In this document: piece by piece, positions 1 through 6,140 of the stretch | Numbering within the stretch: position 1 is the first letter of the stretch | Layout of the letters: each line of letters starts with the position of its first letter | Assembly: GCA_003694975.1 (NCBI GenBank) | Contig: RFJH01000090.1 | Span: 1 to 7,072 of the forward strand | Length of the DNA: 7,072 bases | Direction of reading: 5' to 3' | DNA from: Anaerolineae bacterium | GTDB lineage: Bacteria; Chloroflexota; Anaerolineae; Anaerolineales; Villigracilaceae | Program-made: the position numbers and the translations under genes | The notes under the pieces: model-generated | What the model was told of the DNA's origin: nothing | The model's database searches: none | What the model saw: only the letters and a program-made list of their open reading frames with translations

Positions 1-128
1 CTTCCGAGGGCACGCCGCTCTTCATCTACCAGTCCGCGCCGGAGAAGGCCGGCCCTGCGCCTGCGGCGATGAAACTGGGCGACCGCTCCGCCCTGCCCGG
101 CGCGGCGGTGGTGAAACGGTTCCTGTGA
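1..128 (+). CDS. C-terminal fragment of an unrecognised protein (5' end outside window)
   Basis: An open frame enters from the left edge (first full codon at base 3) and ends at TGA 126-128, giving about 41 residues that begin SEGTPLFIYQSAP and end AAVVKRFL. Nearly every codon ends in G or C, as expected for real coding sequence in this GC-rich DNA; frame 1 hits a stop at 70-72 and the remaining frame lacks this third-position bias. The piece is too short to show a domain, and I do not recognise the family. It is the only plausible plus-strand gene here and converges on the permease gene across a spacer of about 520 nt. That it is coding is fairly likely; its function is unknown. Confidence 0.6.
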   Translation, partial: SEGTPLFIYQSAPEKAGPAPAAMKLGDRSALPGAAVVKRFL

Positions 129-136
129 GAGGAACC

Positions 137-176
137 GGAGATGAACAGAGATGAACGGAGATAAACGGAGATGAGA
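137..176. repeat. Four-copy 10-bp tandem repeat just after the first gene
   Basis: Four consecutive 10-bp units based on GGAGATGAAC lie at 137-146, 147-156, 157-166 and 167-176. Units 2 and 3 each differ from the first by one base, and the last diverges over its final bases. The array begins 8 bp after the stop codon of the plus-strand fragment. The period is close to one helical turn. No function is evident; it may be a simple slippage repeat. Confidence 0.75.
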
Positions 177-200
177 GGGGGGACAACTGCTTGCAGATAG

Positions 201-224
201 AGCCGGACGCTGAACCGTCCGGCT
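201..224. other. Stem-loop, 8-bp perfect stem
   Basis: AGCCGGAC (201-208) is the exact reverse complement of GTCCGGCT (217-224), with an 8-nt loop. It lies 73 nt past the plus-strand stop codon, but only a weakly T-rich stretch follows, so a terminator role is uncertain. Confidence 0.6.
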
Positions 225-232
225 TATTGTAG

Positions 233-253
233 GACAACTGCCTGGCAGTTGTC
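233..253. other. 21-bp perfect palindrome
   Basis: GACAACTGCC (233-242) and GGCAGTTGTC (244-253) are exact reverse complements around a single T. As RNA this gives a 9-bp stem with a triloop; as DNA it could be a dimeric protein-binding site. Its left arm coincides with the second copy of the interspersed GGACAAC repeat. Confidence 0.65.
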
Positions 254-328
254 TCCATCTCTCGTGCCCGTAGAACGGGATTCATCCCGTCCACTCGCCG
301 GGGGCTGAACCCTCCGGCTCGGCACACA

Positions 329-345
329 AAGCCCCTTCGGGGCTT
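329..345. terminator. Short GC hairpin, terminator-like
   Basis: AAGCCCC (329-335) pairs with GGGGCTT (339-345) across a TTC loop. Flanking bases (ACA and TGT) could add pairs past a one-base bulge. There is no clean T-run on either side, so it may be part of the repeat element rather than a working terminator. A weaker relative (AGCCTC, TTC, GGGGCT) lies at 583-597. Confidence 0.4.
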
Positions 346-369
346 GTAGGACAACGGCTTGCAGGTGCT

Positions 370-410
370 GAGAGGTTCAATTTCTGCCAGAAGCGAACCT
401 CTCTCGTTTT
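370..410 (+). terminator. Candidate rho-independent terminator for the plus-strand gene
   Basis: GAGAGGTTC (370-378) and GAACCTCTC (395-403) form a perfect 9-bp stem with a 16-nt loop, followed by TCGTTTT (404-410). It is the best plus-strand terminator candidate in the spacer, but it sits about 240 nt beyond the stop codon and its T-run is interrupted. Confidence 0.4.
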
Positions 411-452
411 GTGATTCCCCTTTTTACGTCGCGGCGCGCGCCCATCAACAAT

Positions 453-556
453 CGGTCTCCGAGTAGTTCCCGTCAGGGTGCGTATCGAGGAGACCGCTAC
501 GACCGCTCTCCTCGGTACGATGCTCGCTGGCGCTCGCATCACTCGGAGAGCGGTCG
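453..556. repeat. Overlapping long inverted repeats with competing stems
   Basis: Three long stems share bases. Stem A pairs 453-460 with 489-496 (8 bp). Stem B pairs 481-493 with 507-519 (13 bp, one G-T wobble). Stem C pairs 500-511 with 545-556 (12 bp, perfect). A short inner pair, GATGC 519-523 with GCATC 536-540, fits inside C. B overlaps both A and C, so A plus C or B alone can form, but not all together. No gene begins just downstream on either strand, so ordinary attenuation is unlikely; in the minus direction it would be in the 3' region of the permease transcript. Confidence 0.6.
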
Positions 557-650
557 CGCCACAAACGCCGCTCAGTATACAAAGCCTCTTCGGGGCTGTG
601 TCAACCCGTCAGGGCTTCGTAGATGAGTCTGGGTGACGCTAGCGTTGTTT

Positions 651-2174
651 TCAAGCCCATATGGCCAGCGCCGTTAGAAGACTGATGAAGAGCACCAGGA
701 GTACCACGCTCCCTATCAGGCGGCGCATCACCTCGCCCTCTTTACCGGCCATCCCCCCTGTGCTCGCGCCGACGACCACCTTGGTCGGCGCGGCGACCGA
801 GGCCAGCGCGGCCCCGGCCGTCTGCGCGGCCAGAATGGGCGGGACGGCGTACCCGAGCAGTTCCGCCGTCCGCATCTGGAGCGCGGCGAAGACCACGTTT
901 GAGTTGGTATTCGATCCCGTCATGAACGCACCGAGCGCGCCAAGCCACGGTGAGAACACGGGGAACGCCACGCCGACGCTTTCCACCAGTCCGCGTGCCA
1001 GGGTCTCGGTCATGCCGGATTGCTGCATCAGCATAGCCATGGTCATCATCTCCAGGATGCTCAGCGTGGACGAGCGTACCCCCTTCACCGTCGCCCGCAG
1101 CATTCGCCTGCCTGCTCCATCACTGTACAGGCCGGCGCGCCGGTATATCCAGGCCGCGATCAACGAGGTGTAGAGCAGAATACTGCCGGCGTGCGTGAAC
1201 AGGCGGATGGGGCGGCTGTCTCCCGCCGGCATGACGAACCCGCGCCCGGTGACCGTCTCCGGGAAATGGATCTGGATGGCGACTTTTCCCAGCGTCTCTT
1301 TGACGGGGGGCAGAAGCAGGATCAAGACCGTCAGGGCGACCAGCACGCCGTACGCGGAGAGCGCCACCCCGACCTGTCCCCGCGACGGCCCTTCCTCGGA
1401 CCCGCGCCTTGCGCGGCCCCATCGAGCCACTCCCACGCCGATGAGGAGTCCCGATAGGCCGCCGACGAAGGCACCGAGGTTCCACAGGTCGGCCACTGCG
1501 GCCACAATGTACATCACCCCGCCCATCGTACCACCGATGAGCAGTGACTTGAGCAGCAGGCGGCGTAGGCCCTGCCGACCGTCGGCGAGGTAGGCGATCA
1601 TCGGGCCGGTGAGCAGGGCGGAGAAAGCCAGGAAGCGTGCCGCATCGGGCGCCAGGACGTGGCTCTCCAGGCCGGTGGCGGCCATCAGGGCGCGGAAAGA
1701 CGAGCCGAACGAGCCGAAGGTGACTGCCCAGCCGTGTCCCACCGAGGGGATGACCACGGCGGTCAGCGGGTCGAAGCCCAGGCCGAGCAGGATGGGCGCG
1801 GTCACCGCCACGGGCACACCAAACCCGCCGGCCCCCTGGAGGAACGCGGCGAACGCCCAGCCGATGATGAGGGCCTGCATTCCCCGGTCGGCGGTCAGAT
1901 GTGAGAGCGCCGCGCCGAGAGTCTGGAGTGCTTTGGCCTCGTCCACCACGCGGTAGAGGAGGTAAGCCCCCCAGATGATGAGCAGCACGTCCAGACTCAG
2001 GAAGAGCGCCCGTAGATGAGCGTAGAGGACCGCGTCCACGCCCGCGTCGAAGATGAGGACGGCCAGGAGGAACGCCGTCGCGTATCCCCATGCGCCGGCG
2101 CGTGAGGCTCCCCAGCGCAGAACGAGCATCAGGAACAGGATGACCAGGATGGGAAGAGCGGCGAGGAATGTCAT
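651..2174 (-). CDS. lldP: L-lactate permease (LctP/LldP family transporter)
   Basis: A 507-residue polytopic inner-membrane protein of the LctP family (TC 2.A.14), whose members import L-lactate and in some cases D-lactate or glycolate by proton symport. Hydrophobic segments run nearly throughout. Family blocks are GAGGFGVPVAVTAPILLGLGF (start near residue 114), GAFMTGSNTNSNVVFAALQ (near 415) and the C-terminal block ending TGGMAGKEGEVMRR (472-485), matching the GxxxTGSxTxSN and GLAGKEG regions of known lactate permeases. The length is slightly below the usual 550 or so. I chose ATG 2172-2174 because the first membrane helix starts there; the open frame continues upstream to 2351, but those 59 residues would be encoded across the secF terminator and are not hydrophobic. 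No clear Shine-Dalgarno sequence precedes the start. No lactate dehydrogenase (lld/lut) gene is next to it, so the exact substrate is inferred from family alone. Confidence 0.85.
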   Translation of the reverse strand: MTFLAALPILVILFLMLVLRWGASRAGAWGYATAFLLAVLIFDAGVDAVLYAHLRALFLSLDVLLIIWGAYLLYRVVDEAKALQTLGAALSHLTADRGMQALIIGWAFAAFLQGAGGFGVPVAVTAPILLGLGFDPLTAVVIPSVGHGWAVTFGSFGSSFRALMAATGLESHVLAPDAARFLAFSALLTGPMIAYLADGRQGLRRLLLKSLLIGGTMGGVMYIVAAVADLWNLGAFVGGLSGLLIGVGVARWGRARRGSEEGPSRGQVGVALSAYGVLVALTVLILLLPPVKETLGKVAIQIHFPETVTGRGFVMPAGDSRPIRLFTHAGSILLYTSLIAAWIYRRAGLYSDGAGRRMLRATVKGVRSSTLSILEMMTMAMLMQQSGMTETLARGLVESVGVAFPVFSPWLGALGAFMTGSNTNSNVVFAALQMRTAELLGYAVPPILAAQTAGAALASVAAPTKVVVGASTGGMAGKEGEVMRRLIGSVVLLVLFISLLTALAIWA

Positions 2175-2210
2175 GGCGGTTCGCAATTGAATAGTTGGAA
2201 CGGTAGGACA

Positions 2211-2244
2211 GGCTTTCCGGTCTGTCCGGACAGCCTGGAAAGGC
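2211..2244. promoter_or_regulatory. 34-bp imperfect palindrome ahead of the lactate permease gene
   Basis: Around the perfect core CTGTCCGGACAG (2222-2233) the symmetry extends outward to 2211 and 2244 with two mismatches and one G-T wobble. It ends 36 bp upstream of the permease ATG and lies downstream of the secF terminator. A competing inverted repeat uses CCGGAC (2226-2231) and GTCCGG (2246-2251). It could be an operator for a dimeric regulator or a hairpin in the permease leader. The symmetry is seen directly; the role is inferred. Confidence 0.5.
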
Positions 2245-2275
2245 CGTCCGGCGGCATCACCGGTAGTCCCGAATG

Positions 2276-2307
2276 AAAAAAAGGCGCACCATGGTGTGCG
2301 CCTTTTT
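2276..2307 (-). terminator. Rho-independent terminator of the secDF transcript (symmetric)
   Basis: AAAAAGGCGCAC (2278-2289) pairs with GTGCGCCTTTTT (2296-2307) around a 6-nt loop. Read on the minus strand, it begins 12 nt after the secF stop codon and ends in a run of seven T (2276-2282). The plus strand also ends in a T-run (2303-2307), so it could work in both directions. It separates secDF from the permease gene. Confidence 0.85.
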
Positions 2308-2319
2308 GCTATTGGATGT

Positions 2320-3243
2320 TTATGCTGTCGCTGCCCGTTTGCCGCGGCCAAACCAGGTGCGCCATTCCTGCTTTTCCCAGACGACCAGGATGGGTGCGGC
2401 GATGAAAATCGAGGAGTACGTCCCGCTCAACAGGCCGACCAGGAGGACGATGGAGAACTCTCGCAGGGTCACGCCACCGATCAAGGCCATGGCCAGCAGC
2501 ATGAACTCCACCGTCATCAACTGGGTGTTGATCGAGCGTTGCAGCGTCTGGACGATGGAGTGGTTGACCAGGGTCTCGTATTCGAGGCGGCGGTAAATGT
2601 TGGCGTTCTCGCGGATGCGGTCGAAGACGACGATGGTATCCTGCATGGAGAAGCCGATCACGGTCAGGAGAGCGGTCAGGAAGAGGGCGTCGATCTCCCA
2701 GCCGAAGAAGCGACTGCCGAAGCCGGTGACGGCGAAGATGATGGCCACATCGTGCAGCATGGCCAGGATGGCGCACACGCCGTAGCGGAAGGCGTTTTGC
2801 ACGCCCCGGAAGGACCAGGCGATGAACGCCACCACGAGCAAGGAGGCCACGCCGACGGCCATCGCGGCGCGTTGGGTGACCTGCTCGCCGATGGTGGGGC
2901 CGACGCTGTCCACGCGGCGCACGGTGAGGCTGCCGAAGCGTTCCTCCATCTTCTGGAGGATGGCGTCACGTTCGGCGTCTTCCAGGAACTCGGAGCGGAT
3001 GAGCAGGGTGCCGGTTTCCGTCGTTTGTGCCCGGACGTCTTTGATGCCCGCTTCCTGGTAGAGGGTGATGATTTGCGCGGGCTGGGGCGTCGTCCCTGCC
3101 GTGAACTCGACTTCAAGCAGGCTGCCGCCGGTAAAATCTACCGAGAGGGGCACGTTCCCCCCGGCGAACAGGGCGATCAGGCCGGGGATGATGATGAGCA
3201 GGGAGAGTCCGAAAAAGATATATCGTTTACCGAGAATGTTCAT
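2320..3243 (-). CDS. secF: Protein translocase subunit SecF
   Basis: SecF works with SecD next to the SecYEG channel and uses the proton motive force to help complete preprotein export. The 307-residue protein has the standard order: a first membrane helix (about 7-27), the exported-domain motif VDFTGGSLLEVEF (35-47), the SVGPTIGE block (113-120) leading into helix 2, then four more helices to about residue 288. The signature SMQDTIVVFDRIREN (199-213) at the end of helix 4 and HDV (164-166) are characteristic. Length is normal for a separate SecF. The start ATG 3241-3243 is supported by AAGGAG about 8 nt upstream; that ribosome site overlaps the TAA of secD, 12 nt away, which suggests translational coupling. 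A hairpin terminator follows directly. YajC, often encoded beside secDF, is absent here. Confidence 0.96.
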   Translation of the reverse strand: MNILGKRYIFFGLSLLIIIPGLIALFAGGNVPLSVDFTGGSLLEVEFTAGTTPQPAQIITLYQEAGIKDVRAQTTETGTLLIRSEFLEDAERDAILQKMEERFGSLTVRRVDSVGPTIGEQVTQRAAMAVGVASLLVVAFIAWSFRGVQNAFRYGVCAILAMLHDVAIIFAVTGFGSRFFGWEIDALFLTALLTVIGFSMQDTIVVFDRIRENANIYRRLEYETLVNHSIVQTLQRSINTQLMTVEFMLLAMALIGGVTLREFSIVLLVGLLSGTYSSIFIAAPILVVWEKQEWRTWFGRGKRAATA

Positions 3244-3255
3244 GCCGCGTTCTCC

Positions 3256-4713
3256 TTAGATGCCGATCCAGCGGGCGAGGTTGGTGGGTTTGAAGGTCTG
3301 GAGCGCGAAGGCCAGCAGGGCGCGGGTGATATACAGGGCGGTGAAGACACTGATAATCACGCCCAGTGACAGGGTCAAGGCGAAGCCTTTGACGATGGTC
3401 GCGCCGAAGGTGCTGCCGAACCAGAAGAGGATGGCCGAGGTGATCAACGCGGCAGCGTTGGAATCGCGGATGGAAGGCCAGGCGCGTATCCAGGCCTGAT
3501 CGAAGGCCTGCACCAGGTTTCGTCCGGCGCGCAGTTCCTCTTTCAGGCGCTCAAAGACCAGGATGTTCGCGTCCAGGGCCGAGCCGGTGCTGAGCAGGAA
3601 GCCGGCCACCCCGGGCAGCGTCAGCGTGACGGGGATGAATTTGAAGAGGGCGAAGGCGATAGCCGCGTAGAAGAGGATGGAGATGTCGGCGGTGATGCCG
3701 GGGAGGCGGTAGTAGATGGCCATGAAGGCGATTACGATGACCATACCGATCAGGCCGGCCATCAGGCTGCGCCGCAGGGAGTCCTCGCCCAGCGTGGGGC
3801 CGATGAGACGCGTCTCCACGATTTTCAAGGGGATTGGGAGCGCACCGTAGCGCAGTTGGACGGCCAACGCGTTGGCCTGCTCGGCGGTGAAGTTGCCCTG
3901 GATGACCCCTTTCCCGTTCGTGATGGGCGTTTTGATGATGGGGGAGGAGATTACTTTTTTGTCCAGGACGATGGTGAGATATTTGCCGACATTGGCGGAC
4001 GTGAAATCACCAAAGATTTTCGTCCCCTCCGGAGAGAGTTCGAAGGAGATCTGGTAGCCACCGATCTGATCGGCGATCACGGAAACACTTTTCAAGTCTC
4101 GTCCGGTCATCACGGTGTGGTACACCTTTTTGGGAGCGACTTCTGTCGCTGCAGGAAGTGGTGTCTCCGTGACAGGAGGGGTCTCCGTCGCGTTGGCGCT
4201 TTCGGTCGCGGGGACGGCTGTGGCGGGCGTCTCCGTTGCGGCAGGTTCCGTGCTCGCGGGAGCCGCGCCGCCGAAGTCCGTCTGCAGGACGGTGCCCGGC
4301 GGGAAACTTTCGTCGCCGGTATCTACGAATTCGAGCAGACCGGTCTCCTTCAGAGTTTCGATGACCGATTGCGCGTCTTCCACGCCGGGGAATTCCCCGA
4401 CAATACGGCGCTCACCGGCGACCTGGAGGACGTTCTCCGCCACGCCGAGGGCGTTGGTGCGGTTTTCCAGGATGGTACGGGCTACGCTTAAGGCCTCGGC
4501 GTCCACGGGCTGATCCGGGGGCAGATCGGCTTCCAGCAGCACCTGGAGGCCACCTCGCAGGTCCAGTCCCAGGCGTGGACGAATGTTGCGTTCGAAGATT
4601 ACGGTGTTCGTGAAGGGATTGGTGATGCGGAGTTCGTCGTTCAGGTCAATCCAGAGCGACACCGCAGCAATAAGAGCAATGAGGAACAGTCGGGTGTAGA
4701 GATTGCGTATCAT
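3256..4713 (-). CDS. secD: Protein translocase subunit SecD
   Basis: SecD is the larger partner of SecF in the accessory translocase complex. The 485-residue protein has an N-terminal helix (7-23), the GLDLRGGLQVLLEADLP block (49-65), a large exported domain, then membrane helices from about 316 onward, with LPGVAGFLLSTGSALDAN (366-383) and ILVFERLKEELR (384-395). Asp381 is the position matching the conserved helix-4 Asp thought to serve in proton coupling. Residues about 149-195 are an insert rich in Thr, Pro, Ala and Glu that interrupts the exported domain and looks like a flexible linker. I chose ATG 4711-4713, with GGAG 10 nt upstream; a TTG seven codons earlier (4732-4734) is possible, but it would put charged residues before the helix and overlap that ribosome site. 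It is first in a two-gene operon with secF. Confidence 0.96.
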   Translation of the reverse strand: MIRNLYTRLFLIALIAAVSLWIDLNDELRITNPFTNTVIFERNIRPRLGLDLRGGLQVLLEADLPPDQPVDAEALSVARTILENRTNALGVAENVLQVAGERRIVGEFPGVEDAQSVIETLKETGLLEFVDTGDESFPPGTVLQTDFGGAAPASTEPAATETPATAVPATESANATETPPVTETPLPAATEVAPKKVYHTVMTGRDLKSVSVIADQIGGYQISFELSPEGTKIFGDFTSANVGKYLTIVLDKKVISSPIIKTPITNGKGVIQGNFTAEQANALAVQLRYGALPIPLKIVETRLIGPTLGEDSLRRSLMAGLIGMVIVIAFMAIYYRLPGITADISILFYAAIAFALFKFIPVTLTLPGVAGFLLSTGSALDANILVFERLKEELRAGRNLVQAFDQAWIRAWPSIRDSNAAALITSAILFWFGSTFGATIVKGFALTLSLGVIISVFTALYITRALLAFALQTFKPTNLARWIGI

Positions 4714-4740
4714 ACGATATAGTCTCCGTTCCAAGAAAAT

Positions 4741-4757
4741 GCCAGCCCTGGGCTGGC
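4741..4757. promoter_or_regulatory. 17-bp perfect palindrome at the 5' end of the secDF leader
   Basis: GCCAGCCC (4741-4748) and GGGCTGGC (4750-4757) are exact reverse complements around one T. It falls directly after the predicted transcription start and about 13 bp ahead of the secD ribosome site. On the minus strand it is followed by ATTTTC. It may be a 5' stabilising hairpin, an operator over the start site, or, if the TATAAT is fortuitous, the terminator of the dehydrogenase operon. Confidence 0.5.
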
Positions 4758-4766
4758 GATGGCGTG

Positions 4767-4796
4767 ATTATACCTCTATTTTTGAGGCGTGGTTGA
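4767..4796 (-). promoter_or_regulatory. Candidate sigma-70-type promoter for secDF
   Basis: On the minus strand a perfect -10 hexamer TATAAT lies at 4767-4772. About 18 bp upstream is TCAACC (4791-4796), which matches the -35 consensus at only three of six positions. The predicted start of transcription, near 4760, gives a leader of about 45 nt before the secD ATG. An exact TATAAT in GC-rich DNA at this distance from a gene start is suggestive; the weak -35 lowers confidence. Confidence 0.5.
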
Positions 4797-4981
4797 GGGG
4801 GACGGTCTATTACAGGGACGCCCTCCATTGGCGGCAGAGGGCGTCGGTGCAGGGGATGAGGCGGGCCAAAGGCAGGTACGCCTGTGCGCAAGAGGACCGA
4901 TGAGGCGTTGAAAAACGCCGTGTGCAGGATAAGAACTTACGCCATTCGTCCCCGGTGTGGCCCGCCCTCTCCGAGATAGGG

Positions 4982-6127
4982 TTATCTCAATTCGTGCCGG
5001 GCGATGACCAGGCGCTGGATTTCGCTGGTCCCTTCGCCAATGGTCATCAGGCGTGCGTCGCGGTAGATGCGCTCGACAGGGTACTCGCGGCTGTAGCCGT
5101 ACCCACCGTGGATCTGGATGGCGTTGCGGCAGACGCGCTCGGCCATTTCCGTGGCGAAGAGTTTGGCCATGGCCGCTTCTTTGGTGAAGGGTCGTCCCTG
5201 GTCTTTCAACCAGGCGGCGTAGTAAAGCAAATGGCGGGCGGCCTCGATCTCCGTTGCGGCGTCGGCGATCATCCACTGGATGGCCTGGAGTTCGGCGATG
5301 GGTTTTCCAAACGCCCGACGTTCTTTTGCATAAGAAACGGCATATTCGTGCGCGGCGCGCGCCAGGCCGATGGCCAGCGCGCCGATGGAAAGGCGCCCGC
5401 TATCCAGAGTGGCCAATGCCTGTTGCAGACCGCGCCCCTCTTCTCCGATCAGGTTCTCCAGCGGGACGCGCACGTCCTCGTAGGTCACGGCGTGGGTGGG
5501 AGAGCCCTTCAGCCCCATTTTCTTCTCCGCCGGTCCGATGTGCAGACCCGGGGTATCGGTTGGGACGAGGATCATGCTCAGAGAGTGGGATCCGCCCGCC
5601 GGGTCAGTGCGGACGAGGGTGATGATGTACTCGGCGATGCTCGCGTTGGTGCACCACATCTTCGAGCCGTTGATCACCCATTCGTTCCCCACTTTCTCGG
5701 CGCGTGTGCGCACGCCGCCTTGCAGGTCGGAGCCGGCGCCGGGTTCGGTCAGAGCCAGGGCGCTCAATTTCCCTTGTCCGCTTGTCACGAGAGGCAGCCA
5801 GCGTTTCTTTTGCTCCTCCGTGCCGTAGTGGACGATGGGCAGGGTGCCCAGGCCATTGTGCGCGGCGATGGCGAGCGCCGTGCTGCCACAGCCCCAACCG
5901 AGTTCTTCCATAGCGATAACCGCACCGATGGCCCCCACGTCCGCTCCGCCGTATTCCTCGGGAATGTTCATTCCCAGCAGTCCCAGCGGACCCATCTTGC
6001 GCACCGCCTCCCAGTTGAACTCGCCTTTTTCGTCCACCTCGGCGGCTTTCGGGCGCACCTCCGCCTCCACGAAGTCGTGGACGGTCTTGCGCCACAGGCG
6101 TTGTTCTTCTGTAAGTTCAAAGTTCAT
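4982..6127 (-). CDS. Acyl-CoA dehydrogenase (SCAD/BCAD-like, FAD-dependent)
   Basis: A soluble flavoenzyme that oxidises an acyl-CoA to the 2,3-enoyl-CoA and passes electrons to electron-transfer flavoprotein, in fatty-acid or branched-chain amino-acid breakdown. The 381 residues match the usual length of about 380. Both family signatures are present: ALTEPGAGSDLQG (125-137) and QIHGGYGYSREYPVERIYRD (338-357). The C-terminal GEGTSEIQ (364-371) places Glu365 at the catalytic-base position used by short- and medium-chain enzymes; R245 in SGRLSIGA and the YAKERRAFGKPI segment (266-277) are also typical. The start ATG 6125-6127 is fixed by AGGAGG 7 nt upstream (6135-6140); the frame stays open to 6190 but without family similarity. 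It is the last gene of a four-gene operon, 37 nt after the DsrE-type gene. The acyl chain it prefers cannot be read from the sequence. Confidence 0.93.
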   Translation of the reverse strand: MNFELTEEQRLWRKTVHDFVEAEVRPKAAEVDEKGEFNWEAVRKMGPLGLLGMNIPEEYGGADVGAIGAVIAMEELGWGCGSTALAIAAHNGLGTLPIVHYGTEEQKKRWLPLVTSGQGKLSALALTEPGAGSDLQGGVRTRAEKVGNEWVINGSKMWCTNASIAEYIITLVRTDPAGGSHSLSMILVPTDTPGLHIGPAEKKMGLKGSPTHAVTYEDVRVPLENLIGEEGRGLQQALATLDSGRLSIGALAIGLARAAHEYAVSYAKERRAFGKPIAELQAIQWMIADAATEIEAARHLLYYAAWLKDQGRPFTKEAAMAKLFATEMAERVCRNAIQIHGGYGYSREYPVERIYRDARLMTIGEGTSEIQRLVIARHELR

Positions 6128-6134
6128 GGTGATG

Positions 6135-6140
6135 CCTCCT
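6135..6140 (-). promoter_or_regulatory. Strong ribosome-binding site that fixes the acyl-CoA dehydrogenase start
   Basis: A full AGGAGG on the minus strand with a 7-nt spacer to ATG 6125-6127. It rules in favour of this start over the in-frame upstream ATG at 6188-6190, which lies inside the preceding gene. Confidence 0.85.

Larger units (their letters stand above)
181..364. repeat. Interspersed repeat blocks (GGACAAC...TGCAG and GCTGAACC...CCGGCT)
   Basis: The block GGACAACTGCTTGCAG occurs at 181-196. It recurs with one inserted base at 232-248 and with one substitution at 349-364. Between copies, the core GCTGAACC-TCCGGCT occurs twice (209-224 and 304-319), each time as the loop and 3' arm of a hairpin. 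The order and spacing suggest two degenerate copies of one composite element. This repetition is seen directly; the idea that it is a genome-wide family is inference. Confidence 0.65.
129..650. other. Gene-free convergent intergenic region rich in stem-loops
   Basis: This stretch lies between two genes that point at each other, and I find no credible coding sequence in it. It contains a 10-bp tandem repeat (137-176); three copies of a GGACAAC-GC-TGCAG block (181-196, 232-248, 349-364); two hairpins sharing the core GCTGAACC-TCCGGCT (201-224 and 297-318); a 21-bp palindrome (233-253); smaller hairpins at 275-290, 329-345 and 583-597; a terminator-like hairpin (370-410); and a set of long overlapping inverted repeats (453-556). 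The 10-bp motif CCCGTCAGGG occurs twice (469-478 and 605-614), and a 10-bp palindrome ACGCTAGCGT lies at 636-645. Such repeats are typical of dispersed intergenic elements, but copies elsewhere in the genome cannot be checked from this window. Confidence 0.75.
4714..4981. other. Spacer between acyl-CoA dehydrogenase and secD, with stem-loops
   Basis: No coding sequence is credible in this stretch. It contains a perfect 9-bp stem GACGCCCTC/GAGGGCGTC (4817-4825 and 4837-4845, 11-nt loop), a 6-bp stem GGCGTT/AACGCC with a GAAA loop on the plus strand (4904-4919), a small stem around 4871-4885, the 17-bp palindrome at 4741-4757 and the TATAAT box at 4767-4772. I looked for tRNA, SRP RNA, tmRNA and RNase P motifs and saw none. 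One of the stems may end the dehydrogenase operon, but none has a clear T-run. Confidence 0.55.

Noticed and set aside
22..354. Minus-strand open frame at the left edge
   Set aside because: It runs across the tandem repeat and hairpins and is antisense to the plus-strand fragment, whose third codon positions are strongly G/C; no family is recognisable.
181..614. CRISPR-like array from the repeated blocks in the spacer
   Set aside because: The repeats are short, degenerate, unevenly spaced and embedded in hairpins; there are no uniform spacers and no cas genes in the window.
1120..2091. Minus-strand open frame (about 323 codons) overlapping the permease gene in another frame
   Set aside because: Its product is Arg/Pro/Gly-rich with no membrane segments; the overlapping permease frame carries the family motifs.
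2175..2351. N-terminal extension of the permease to an upstream start
   Set aside because: The extra 59 residues would be encoded over the secF terminator and the end of secF, lack hydrophobic character and have no similarity to permease N-termini.
2296..3369. Long plus-strand open frame (about 357 codons) across secF
   Set aside because: It is exactly antisense to secF, which has clear family motifs, and its product is an Asp/Gly/His/Glu-rich sequence with no recognisable domain, as expected of an antisense frame in GC-rich DNA.
4801..4981. Possible tRNA, SRP RNA or other known structural RNA in the spacer
   Set aside because: No T-loop motif, SRP GNAR-loop asymmetric bulge pattern or RNase P/tmRNA consensus could be found on either strand.
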